This document shows positions 7,365 to 13,372 of a stretch of DNA of 16,208 nucleotides, one piece after another. The stretch comes from Geoglobus sp. (GTDB taxonomy: Archaea > Halobacteriota > Archaeoglobi > Archaeoglobales > Archaeoglobaceae). Each line of letters begins with the position of its first letter. The stretch's first letter is position 1. Both the position numbers and the translations under genes were made by a program. Under the pieces are notes generated by a model, which worked only from the letters and a program-made list of their open reading frames with translations, was not told the origin of the DNA and did not search any database. Where the stretch lies: assembly GCA_027019885.1 (NCBI GenBank), contig JALUWC010000084.1, positions 1-16,208 of the forward strand. Direction: 5' to 3'.

Positions 7365-7384
7365 GACATGTTTTAATAAATGTC
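7365..7384. promoter_or_regulatory. Dyad GACAT-N10-ATGTC around the hdrC TATA box
   Basis: The arms GACAT (7365-7369) and ATGTC (7380-7384) flank the TATA element TTTTAATAAA at 7371-7380. The centre is about 28 bp upstream of ATG 7403. A regulator bound here would block TBP, so it is a candidate operator. The arms are short, so chance is possible. Confidence 0.4.
7371..7380 (+). promoter_or_regulatory. TATA box for hdrCB
   Basis: TTTTAATAAA is centred 27 bp upstream of ATG 7403 and predicts a leaderless hdrCB mRNA. Confidence 0.6.
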
Positions 7385-7402
7385 CCTTCAAAATTTCTCC
7401 CA

Positions 7403-7852
7403 ATGAACGAAGAGCTTGCAAAAACTCTCAACAGATGCATGCAGTGCGGAACATGCATTGGAAGCTGCTTCTCGGGAAGGGTTACGGCTCTGAATACAAG
7501 AAAAATTCTCATGGGATACATTGCAAAGGGCATTCCAGTTGAGAGCCATGACGCGCTATGGTTCTGCGTCACATGCTACGCATGCCAGGAGAGATGCCCG
7601 AGAGGGATTCCAATAACCGATATAATACTTGAGGCAAGGAATGAACTTGCAAGAAGAAAGGGGCTTCCAGGAAGGCTGAAAAATGCATTCTCTTATCTGG
7701 AAAAGCACTCGGCATTTGTGCCGGGAAAAGAGAAAAATATGAAAATGAGAAAAGAACTCGATCTCCCAGTCTATCACTCCCAGTTTGACGAGAGGGCAAG
7801 AAAGGAGGTTTCAGAGATCGTGAGCAAATACCTGAAAGAGGTGATCGGGTGA
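7403..7852 (+). CDS. hdrC: Heterodisulfide reductase subunit C-like iron-sulfur protein
   Basis: This 149-residue small ferredoxin-like subunit carries two [4Fe-4S] motifs. They are C12-x2-C15-x2-C18-x3-C22 (CMQCGTCIGSC) and C55-x2-C58-x2-C61-x3-C65-P (CVTCYACQERCP). The N- and C-terminal extensions are helical. HdrC passes electrons to HdrB, where disulfide chemistry occurs. I start it at ATG 7403, 20 codons after an upstream in-frame start, because a TATA box is centred 27 bp before it and the cysteine motif follows closely. The stop codon overlaps the GTG of hdrB (GTGA). HdrA is not adjacent. If the organism is a non-methanogenic Archaeoglobales member, the physiological disulfide or thiol substrate is not known from this sequence. 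Confidence 0.9.
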   Translation: MNEELAKTLNRCMQCGTCIGSCFSGRVTALNTRKILMGYIAKGIPVESHDALWFCVTCYACQERCPRGIPITDIILEARNELARRKGLPGRLKNAFSYLEKHSAFVPGKEKNMKMRKELDLPVYHSQFDERARKEVSEIVSKYLKEVIG

Positions 7853-8670
7853 AATTTTTTCCGGGATGCATGATCCACAACAGATATCCGGGCATTGAAA
7901 AATCACTCTATTTTGTTTTTGAAAATCTCGGAATTGAGATATCCCCTCTTAACGGTTCATCATGCTGTCCCGCTCCTTCAATAACAAAATCTGTGAGCCA
8001 TGACATGTGGCTTGAAATTGGAAAGAGAAACATAGAGCTTGCTGAAAACGACACAATCATGACCGCATGCAATGGGTGTTTCACCTCTCTTTTTGAGGTT
8101 TCAAAAAAGACAGGGACTGGAGATGTGAGACATGTTGCAGAATTTCTCTACTTCGATGTTGGAATTGAGAAAATAAAAAGAAGCATAACCAAGAGACTCC
8201 CCCTCAGGCTTGCAATCCATTACGGATGCCACTTCTTCAGGCCCGGAGAGTACAAGAAATTCACCTCTCAGGAGAGGCCAAGAGTTCTGGACGAGCTGGT
8301 TAGAGCAATAGGAAGCGAGAGTGTTGACTACAGGTACAAGATGATGTGCTGCGGTGGTGGTGGAGGAGTGAGAGCGGGAGCGACAGAGGTTTCTCAGGAT
8401 CTGCTTGAAATAAAGCTTGAGGCAATAAGTCAGGAAGAAGTGGATGCAATTGTTGTCATATGCCCTCTATGCCTGAATCAGTTTGATAACGGACAGAAAG
8501 AGCTTGAAAACTCACGAAATGAAAACTATAATATTCCAGTTGTCCATTACATTCAGCTTTTAGCTGTTGCAATGGGAATGGATCCTGAGCTAACAGGAAT
8601 TCAGTGGCATTCAATTTCCAGCACAGATCTGATTGAAAAGCTGATAAAAGGGGAGATGGTGGAGGAATAG
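7849..8670 (+). CDS. hdrB: Heterodisulfide reductase subunit B-like protein (two CCG domains)
   Basis: This 273-residue protein has two complete CCG (cysteine-rich) domains. The first is C7-x31-C39C40-x33-C74-x2-C77 and the second is C127-x39-C167C168-x36-C205-x2-C208. In methanogen HdrB such domains bind non-cubane [4Fe-4S] clusters that cleave disulfides. All ten cysteines are present, so a functional redox protein is expected. Translation starts at GTG 7849, which overlaps the hdrC stop as GTGA. A GAGGTGA ribosome binding site lies within the end of hdrC, indicating translational coupling and a fixed HdrC:HdrB ratio. The C-terminal tail after the last CxxC follows the usual HdrB pattern (VVHYIQLLAVAMG). 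The gene ends 2 nt before the opposing flavoprotein gene. Confidence 0.92.
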   Translation: MKFFPGCMIHNRYPGIEKSLYFVFENLGIEISPLNGSSCCPAPSITKSVSHDMWLEIGKRNIELAENDTIMTACNGCFTSLFEVSKKTGTGDVRHVAEFLYFDVGIEKIKRSITKRLPLRLAIHYGCHFFRPGEYKKFTSQERPRVLDELVRAIGSESVDYRYKMMCCGGGGGVRAGATEVSQDLLEIKLEAISQEEVDAIVVICPLCLNQFDNGQKELENSRNENYNIPVVHYIQLLAVAMGMDPELTGIQWHSISSTDLIEKLIKGEMVEE

Positions 8671-8672
8671 AG

Positions 8673-9185
8673 CTACATTGTGTTTTCAAAGTAAACAGTG
8701 GCTGTTTTTGGCGTTTTACCCTTAAGCCTGTAATGGTAGTGGCTGTATGTCATCACCTCAGCATCACTCAAAATTTCAGCATCAACAACCTCACCAATGA
8801 AGAGTGTATGTGTCTTAATCTCCATTTTATCCCTCACCTCTGCCTCGATGTAAGCAACAGCATGATCTCTTACAACAGGGGCGCCTGTCCTGCCAGTGAA
8901 GAAGTCTATTCCCTCAAATTTATCAAAATCCCTCCCCGATCTGAAACCAAACCTTCCGATGAATTTGAGCGGAGTGTCCTTCTCAAGAATGGACACTGCA
9001 AAAATTCCAGAATCCCTTACAAAATCGTGGGTCATGTTGTTCCTGTTGAGACATACCGCCACCATTACCGGATCTGATGTAACTTGAAAGACCGTGTTTG
9101 CTATCTGGCCGCTTGGCCTCCCATTTCTGCGGCTTGAGATTATGTAAAGCCCATAGCTTATTCTGTAAAGTGCTTCAGGATTCAT
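8673..9185 (-). CDS. FMN-binding flavin reductase-like protein, ferric reductase (FeR) homolog
   Basis: This 170-residue protein is of the flavin-reductase-like split-barrel family. The N-terminus MNPEALYRISYGLYIISS, the segment GQIANTVFQVTSDPVMVAV and the ending MTYSHYHYRLKGKTPKTA are characteristic. They resemble both the A. fulgidus NAD(P)H:Fe(III) reductase, which is about 169 residues, and the N-terminal domain of high-molecular-weight rubredoxin or flavoredoxin. It probably binds FMN as a dimer. The electron donor could be NAD(P)H or a small iron-sulfur protein. No rubredoxin domain is attached. It lies 35 bp after the HtpX-like gene on the same strand with no strong TATA box, so cotranscription is likely. 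Its 3' end faces hdrB with a gap of only 2 nt. Confidence 0.85.
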   Translation of the reverse strand: MNPEALYRISYGLYIISSRRNGRPSGQIANTVFQVTSDPVMVAVCLNRNNMTHDFVRDSGIFAVSILEKDTPLKFIGRFGFRSGRDFDKFEGIDFFTGRTGAPVVRDHAVAYIEAEVRDKMEIKTHTLFIGEVVDAEILSDAEVMTYSHYHYRLKGKTPKTATVYFENTM

Positions 9186-9220
9186 AACATTTCTGGAAAA
9201 GAAATTAGAAAAATCTTTTC

Positions 9221-10225
9221 TCAGTATGGGAGGGTGTCTATGAATCTGAGTCTCTTAGGTATGGGTGGATGTGTTGAGAGAAACTCCTGAACCGGAGAGA
9301 TCTTTGCCTTTTTCAGCGCTTCAATGTCCCTTGCAGAAATGTACGGGCTTGCAACTGCATCTGTGAATGCGTAAATGAACAGAGCTTTAAAGCTGCTTCC
9401 CTGAACCTCATTTAGAGCATTTGGAGCCCTGTAATAGAAAGCATGTATCTTTGCAAGAGATGACTGCATTGGGAGCTTTCCTGCAACCCTGACTCCCTCT
9501 GTATCCGCGTAGTACTCCCTGAGCCTGCTGAATGCAAGAACGAGAATCTGTACAACAAAGCTGGCGATTACTGCAACAACACCTATCAATGCACTTGTTC
9601 TATTCCTCTCATCTCTCAAACCAGAAGAGACAAGTGCATAGCCTAAGTAAAAGATTACTGATGGTAAAAGTCCAAACAGAAGCATAACCGCAGAGTCTCT
9701 GTGCCTGTGGTGTCCGATCTCATGTCCGACAACCGCCATGAGCTCCTCTCTTGATAGCATGCTCATGAGCGAGTCAGAAACTGCGACAAACTTCCCGCTC
9801 AGAAAGTTCCCATATGCAAATGCATTTGGCGGGGCTTTTATGACCATTGCCCTAAACTTTCTTCTGTCTCCAGACCTCATCGCAACCTCATCAACAAAGG
9901 CCTGAAGCTCAGGAGATGGCTTTGCTCCGTACATCATGTTTATTATTTTGGGGGAGAACAGGTACATGAGCAGATTTATGACAACAAGAAACGCTATTAG
10001 TCCATAAAATCCGATGTAAATTCCTGAATACAGCAAAACGTAGTATATTATCGAACCACTGACTGTGAGTATCAGTAAAGCGAGAATCAGCATTGAAGTG
10101 TAGAGAGAGAATTTTCCAGCAAGTCTCCCTGCAACTCTTGGCGCTATGGTTGAGGCCAAGAGAAACATTGCAAAGTAACCTACGGTAGCGAGTATCAGAT
10201 ATACTGGATCGAATATCAGGAACAT
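9221..10225 (-). CDS. htpX: HtpX-type M48 membrane metalloprotease
   Basis: This 334-residue membrane protease has the zinc motif HEIGHH, with H168, E169 and H172. The third ligand is E237 in SRLREYYAD. The terminal STHPPIPKRLRFI motif is typical of HtpX. Membrane helices are seen near residues 8-28, 42-66, 70-90, about 183-200 and 212-232. The FAYGNFLSGKFVAVSDSL stretch precedes the active site, as in the family. HtpX homologs degrade misfolded membrane proteins, with the catalytic site facing the cytoplasm. The start ATG 10225 has a TATA-like ATTTTAAG about 27 bp upstream. The gene is divergent from the DUF429 gene, with a 74-bp shared promoter region, and is followed by the flavoprotein gene. 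Confidence 0.92.
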   Translation of the reverse strand: MFLIFDPVYLILATVGYFAMFLLASTIAPRVAGRLAGKFSLYTSMLILALLILTVSGSIIYYVLLYSGIYIGFYGLIAFLVVINLLMYLFSPKIINMMYGAKPSPELQAFVDEVAMRSGDRRKFRAMVIKAPPNAFAYGNFLSGKFVAVSDSLMSMLSREELMAVVGHEIGHHRHRDSAVMLLFGLLPSVIFYLGYALVSSGLRDERNRTSALIGVVAVIASFVVQILVLAFSRLREYYADTEGVRVAGKLPMQSSLAKIHAFYYRAPNALNEVQGSSFKALFIYAFTDAVASPYISARDIEALKKAKISPVQEFLSTHPPIPKRLRFIDTLPY

Positions 10226-10248
10226 ATACTTTAATGGTTGGAATCTGC

Positions 10249-10256
10249 TTAAAATC
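10249..10256 (-). promoter_or_regulatory. TATA box for htpX
   Basis: The minus strand reads ATTTTAAG, about 27 bp upstream of ATG 10225. It is arranged back to back with the DUF429 TATA box 20 bp away. Confidence 0.45.
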
Positions 10257-10268
10257 GTTTTCCCTCAA

Positions 10269-10276
10269 ATTTAAAT
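10269..10276 (+). promoter_or_regulatory. TATA box for the DUF429 gene
   Basis: ATTTAAAT is centred about 27 bp upstream of GTG 10300. This placement supports that GTG as the start and argues against the upstream ATG at 10234. Confidence 0.55.
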
Positions 10277-10299
10277 CTGATGAAGTAGGGGATGAGATT

Positions 10300-10839
10300 G
10301 TGAAATTCGCTGGAGTTGATGTTGGATTGAGGAAATCCACCACAGCAGTAATCGAAGAGGGTAGCGCCAGGATATACGAGGATTACACCATGTGTAAATC
10401 AATGGACATTCTTGCAGTGGGCATAGACGCTCCTCTTTCATTTCCGGAAGGTGGGAAGCTTAGGGAGTGTGAGATTGAGCTGATCAGGAGAGGCATAAGG
10501 CTGTTCCCATCAGGCTCAGCTTTTTTCAGAAAAGTTGTGGAGAAAGGTATTGAAATCGCAGACGAATTCAGAAAAACTGGTACAAAGGTTTTTGAAGTTT
10601 ATCCTTTTGCAACAAGGAAAATAATTGGAATCGCTCCTGACTGTAAAAAAAGCAGGAAGCCCTGCCTGGAGAAAATAAAGAAAGAACTTGAAAGATACGT
10701 TGATGCAAAAATCAAGACACATGATGATGCAGATGCGGTGATATCTGCTCTGACTGTGAAGCTTTTTTATGAGGGCATGGGAGAGCTTATCACCGGAAAA
10801 GACGGTACAATACTCGTCCCCAGAAAAGAAAAAATATAG
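10300..10839 (+). CDS. DUF429-family predicted RNase H-fold nuclease
   Basis: This 179-residue protein resembles the DUF429/COG2410 family of predicted nucleases with an RNase H-like fold. The visible acidic core is D7 in AGVDVG at the first strand, D43 in GIDAPLSFP, and D142/D143/D145 in HDDADAVISAL near the C-terminus. This layout fits a two-metal nuclease site. The conserved EVYPFATRK block (from residue 99) is also typical. The substrate is unknown. I start it at GTG 10300, because the preceding in-frame codons from ATG 10234 encode nothing recognisable, and the TATA box at 10269 would lie inside such an extension. It ends 1 nt before the opposing lipoprotein gene. Confidence 0.8.
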   Translation: MKFAGVDVGLRKSTTAVIEEGSARIYEDYTMCKSMDILAVGIDAPLSFPEGGKLRECEIELIRRGIRLFPSGSAFFRKVVEKGIEIADEFRKTGTKVFEVYPFATRKIIGIAPDCKKSRKPCLEKIKKELERYVDAKIKTHDDADAVISALTVKLFYEGMGELITGKDGTILVPRKEKI

Positions 10840-10840
10840 A

Positions 10841-11077
10841 TTAGATCTGGAATGACATGTTGTCTATGACTTCCAGACTCTTTTCAAGATCGTTGAGGTC
10901 ACTTATCTGAGATTCAATGTCACTGAGGGTTTTGTTTACACTTTCCTGAGTTTTTTGAGTTGGTGTAGGAACAGGAGTCTCTTTTGGTGCCAGTGACTCA
11001 TTCCCTTTCTTTGAGCATCCGTATGCGAGAGACGCTACCAAGAGGAGTAGCAAAAATATTATTGTTTTCCTGCTCAT
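10841..11077 (-). CDS. Small secreted lipoprotein, unknown function
   Basis: This 78-residue protein has a lipoprotein signal: a basic start (MSRK), a hydrophobic stretch at 5-17, then SLAYG before C21, the expected lipidated cysteine. After it comes a short Ser/Pro/Thr linker (PKETPVPTPTQ) and one amphipathic helix (about residues 45-75). I recognise no domain. It is the second gene of a two-gene unit. Its ATG overlaps the stop of the Met/His-rich secreted protein (ATGA), and its ribosome binding site is the Gly-rich 3' end of that gene. The coupling suggests that the two proteins meet at the cell surface. The gene ends 1 nt from the DUF429 gene. Confidence 0.8.
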   Translation of the reverse strand: MSRKTIIFLLLLLVASLAYGCSKKGNESLAPKETPVPTPTQKTQESVNKTLSDIESQISDLNDLEKSLEVIDNMSFQI

Positions 11078-12228
11078 GATTCACCTCCTCCACCGACTTC
11101 AGTCATCACAGCATTTCTGTATTCAAGGAACATCATTTTTATATCGCCCAGAGATTTTTTCATATCGCTCACTGCCTTCATATACTCTGATTTGCCCTGA
11201 GCAAACTCCTTTAAAGCTGTACCAAGATCGCTTGAATTCATGGCATTGTTGAAGTGAGCAATCGAATTCAAGGCATGCTCTCTTGCTGAATCAAGATTTT
11301 CAAGATATCTTGCATATGCTTCCCTCAATTTTGAGGTATCTATACTCCTGTTCTCAAGATCGGCTATTTTGCCCTCTATCTTGGGAGACTTTTCCTTGGC
11401 CTGATCTATTATGTCAAGAAGCTTCAATGACAATACCTTACCTGTCACAGCCCCTATTTTAACCCTCAGAACCTTCCACTCTTTTGAAAACGCAAGAACG
11501 CTATCTCTGAGCTCCTGAGGTGTTGTGGAATTGTTGATCCTGTCCTTCCAGTATCCAATCTCAGATTTTATCGTCAATATATCATTTGCGATCTCCTGAG
11601 ATGTTGAATTGTTCAGATTCAAAGCCTCAATCCTCAATTCAAGGCTGTCCAGATGTGTTATGATGAAATCCATACCATATATCACGTAATCCTTTGTCGT
11701 ATTGAAGACAACAGGGTCACCAAGCCCTCTGTGCTTCAATTTCTGGTAAAGATTTCTTGCTTCATTGTATTTCTTGAGATACTCCTCCCTCATCTCCTTC
11801 CTCTTTTCCATGATCTCCATATACCTTTCTCTCTTTTCCCTTATCTTCTCTGGAAGAGGGTGATGTCTCCATGGATTGTATTCATGGTTTTTGATCTCCA
11901 TCCTGATGCTGTTCACCACCACCGGCCTGCTGAGGCCTGTCTTGTTAACAATCGCATCTATTATCTCTCTTGGAGTGGTTGTGTGTAAGATCATGCTCGA
12001 TTCATTGTTATTCATTTCAATCTCCACCTTTGAATAGTTATTATAAATTTCAACGTGTATACTGACCTCGTGCATTCTGTTCATGGGATTCCCAACGCCA
12101 ACTTCCATTCCGGGAATTTTCTGGCCTTCATGCATATCATCCATCATTTTGCCCATTTTTGTCTCTTCCGCAAGCGCCGGATAAGCCAAGAGCAGCAGCA
12201 ATCCCAATACAAGCAACACCTTTTTCAT
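11074..12228 (-). CDS. Secreted Met/His-rich helical protein, unknown function
   Basis: This 384-residue protein has a clear signal peptide (MKKVLLVLGLLLLLAYPALA, residues 1-20). The mature N-terminus has seven methionines between residues 25 and 52 (M25, M28, M29, M32, M41, M49, M52) plus H33 and H53, which suggests soft-metal binding. A short strand-like region (57-115) precedes a long charged helical region with coiled-coil character (125-375). At least eight N-X-S/T sequons occur. The C-terminus is GGGGES with no membrane anchor. I recognise no named domain. I chose ATG 12228 because GGTGA stands 5 nt before it; the alternatives at 12237 (GTG) and 12234 lie in or beside that site. A TATA box is centred near 12263. 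Metal binding is inferred from composition only. Confidence 0.8.
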   Translation of the reverse strand: MKKVLLVLGLLLLLAYPALAEETKMGKMMDDMHEGQKIPGMEVGVGNPMNRMHEVSIHVEIYNNYSKVEIEMNNNESSMILHTTTPREIIDAIVNKTGLSRPVVVNSIRMEIKNHEYNPWRHHPLPEKIREKRERYMEIMEKRKEMREEYLKKYNEARNLYQKLKHRGLGDPVVFNTTKDYVIYGMDFIITHLDSLELRIEALNLNNSTSQEIANDILTIKSEIGYWKDRINNSTTPQELRDSVLAFSKEWKVLRVKIGAVTGKVLSLKLLDIIDQAKEKSPKIEGKIADLENRSIDTSKLREAYARYLENLDSAREHALNSIAHFNNAMNSSDLGTALKEFAQGKSEYMKAVSDMKKSLGDIKMMFLEYRNAVMTEVGGGGES

Positions 12229-12257
12229 ATGCATCACCGATCAAAGCTTGATTTGTG

Positions 12258-12267
12258 AAAATATAAG
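12258..12267 (-). promoter_or_regulatory. TATA box for the Met/His-rich protein operon
   Basis: The minus strand reads CTTATATTTT, which predicts a start near 12237 and a ~10-nt leader carrying GGTGA. Confidence 0.6.
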
Positions 12268-12322
12268 CACTTTTTCTGAGTTATGGAGGTAAATCGACCC
12301 TAACGTTTTATTAATCTTTATC

Positions 12323-12358
12323 AGGTTTTAAAATCCCTCTGTTAATTTTAAAAAGCCT
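12323..12358 (-). terminator. Possible 3'-end hairpin downstream of rlmE
   Basis: AGGTTTTAAAAT (12323-12334) and ATTTTAAAAAGCCT (12345-12358) are imperfect inverted copies around a 10-nt loop. They lie 21-56 nt past the rlmE stop in an AT-rich gap and are a plausible end of the four-gene operon. Apart from this and the TATA box, the 150-bp gap 12229-12378 shows nothing else. Confidence 0.35.
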
Positions 12359-12378
12359 CCAAAGTTGATTGACAGGAT

Positions 12379-12993
12379 TTAATCCTCCTCTCGTTTCGGT
12401 TTGAATTTCCCTCCAAACCCCTTACCAATGAAGTAAATTTCAGAACTTCTTTTTCTTGATGCAGGTGGAGAGTGAAGCTTTTTGAAAACAAAGTGTTTCT
12501 TGAACTCTGAGTAAAGTCTTGGTGTTTCCTCACCCTGAAACATTTTAACCACAAAGTTTCCACCGGGCTTCAGAAACGCCCTCGCAATCTGAAAAGCACT
12601 CTCTACAAGCTCAACTGATCTGAAATGATCTATATCCCACTTTCCTGTGATTTTGGGAGATGCATCACTTATGACCACATCAAATTTCCCCTTAACTTCG
12701 CTTATCCTCTTCCACGTATCCTGAGAGGTTATATCACCCTGAATGAAGTGGACATCATCAATGCTGCTCATCGGATTCAGATCGACTGCAACCACATTTG
12801 CACCAAGCTCAACGGCAACCTGACTCCACCCGCCGGGACTTGCGCCAAGATCAAGAACCCAGTACCCTTTTTTTATAAGTCCAAATTTTTTGTTCATCTG
12901 TTTGAGCTTGAATGCGGCTCTGCTCCTGTAGCCTTCTTTCTTTGCCTTCCAGTAGTAGTGATCCTGCCTGTCCTCAACTCTCCTCGGCTTCAT
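12379..12993 (-). CDS. rlmE: RlmE/FtsJ-type rRNA ribose 2'-O-methyltransferase
   Basis: This 204-residue SAM-dependent enzyme of the RrmJ/FtsJ family probably methylates the ribose of a uridine in 23S rRNA. The SAM loop is LDLGASPGGWSQ (47-58), with D71 in VAVDLNP. The catalytic tetrad is K29 (AAFKL), D110 (SDASP), K150 (VVKMFQG) and E185 (SSEIYF). The spacings 110-150 and 150-185 equal those of E. coli RrmJ (D124-K164-E199). No C-terminal TRAM domain is present, and the tail is basic. The start ATG 12993 lies inside the end of yjbQ (20-nt overlap), with GTGAGGG upstream as a ribosome binding site. It is the last gene of a four-gene overlapping operon. Confidence 0.94.
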   Translation of the reverse strand: MKPRRVEDRQDHYYWKAKKEGYRSRAAFKLKQMNKKFGLIKKGYWVLDLGASPGGWSQVAVELGANVVAVDLNPMSSIDDVHFIQGDITSQDTWKRISEVKGKFDVVISDASPKITGKWDIDHFRSVELVESAFQIARAFLKPGGNFVVKMFQGEETPRLYSEFKKHFVFKKLHSPPASRKRSSEIYFIGKGFGGKFKPKREED

Positions 12994-13372
12994 AGACCCT
13001 CACATAAACTCTTCTTCTCCTCGGCCCGTCAAACTCAAGAAACAGGATTCTCTGCCACGTTCCAAGCAAAAGCTCTCCATTCTCGACAGGAATTATGACT
13101 GAGTTTCCAACAAGGCTTGCCTTGATATGGGCATCAGCATTGCTGTCTATTCTGTCATGCCTGTATCCTGCATTTCTCGGAACGAGCGATGAGATTCTAT
13201 CCATTATGTCCTGCAGAAGGCCGTTTTCAGCCTCATTTATCATTATTCCCGTAGTGGTGTGAAATGTGTAAACAACTGCCAGTCCATTCTTTCCATTCAA
13301 TGCTTTTCTGACATCCTCTGTTATGTCAACTACCTCCTCCCTGCTTTTCGTCTCGATGTGTATCACGCTCAT
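12974..13372 (-). CDS. yjbQ: YjbQ/UPF0047 family protein
   Basis: This 132-residue protein is a complete UPF0047 member. The conserved elements are FHTTTG at 37-42, NEAENGLLQD, HDRIDSNADAHIKAS at 72-86 (with H72 and H82 among the likely active-site histidines) and GTWQRILFLEFDGPRRR near the C-terminus. Some bacterial members have weak thiamine-phosphate synthase activity. The physiological role is unsettled, and the trimeric fold is conserved in all domains of life. Its ATG overlaps the stop of the Clp1-like gene as ATGA, and it overlaps rlmE by 20 nt. Its place between an RNA kinase and an rRNA methyltransferase hints at an RNA-related role, which is inference only. Confidence 0.93.
   Translation of the reverse strand: MSVIHIETKSREEVVDITEDVRKALNGKNGLAVVYTFHTTTGIMINEAENGLLQDIMDRISSLVPRNAGYRHDRIDSNADAHIKASLVGNSVIIPVENGELLLGTWQRILFLEFDGPRRRRVYVRVYEAEES

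Larger units (their letters stand above)
7190..7402. promoter_or_regulatory. Divergent icd/hdrC intergenic region
   Basis: This 213-bp region is the longest gene-free stretch in the window. It holds the icd TATA box at its left end and the hdrC TATA box at its right end. A ten-base TAATAAATGT occurs at both (7210 and 7374). I see no convincing gene or structured RNA between them. Confidence 0.5.

Noticed and set aside
10820..10850. CCAGA/TCTGG inverted repeat at the DUF429/lipoprotein junction
   Set aside because: It has only 5-bp arms with a 21-nt loop, well within chance.
12625..13098. 157-codon plus-strand open frame across rlmE and yjbQ
   Set aside because: It is antisense to two clear conserved genes and has no recognisable motif or promoter.
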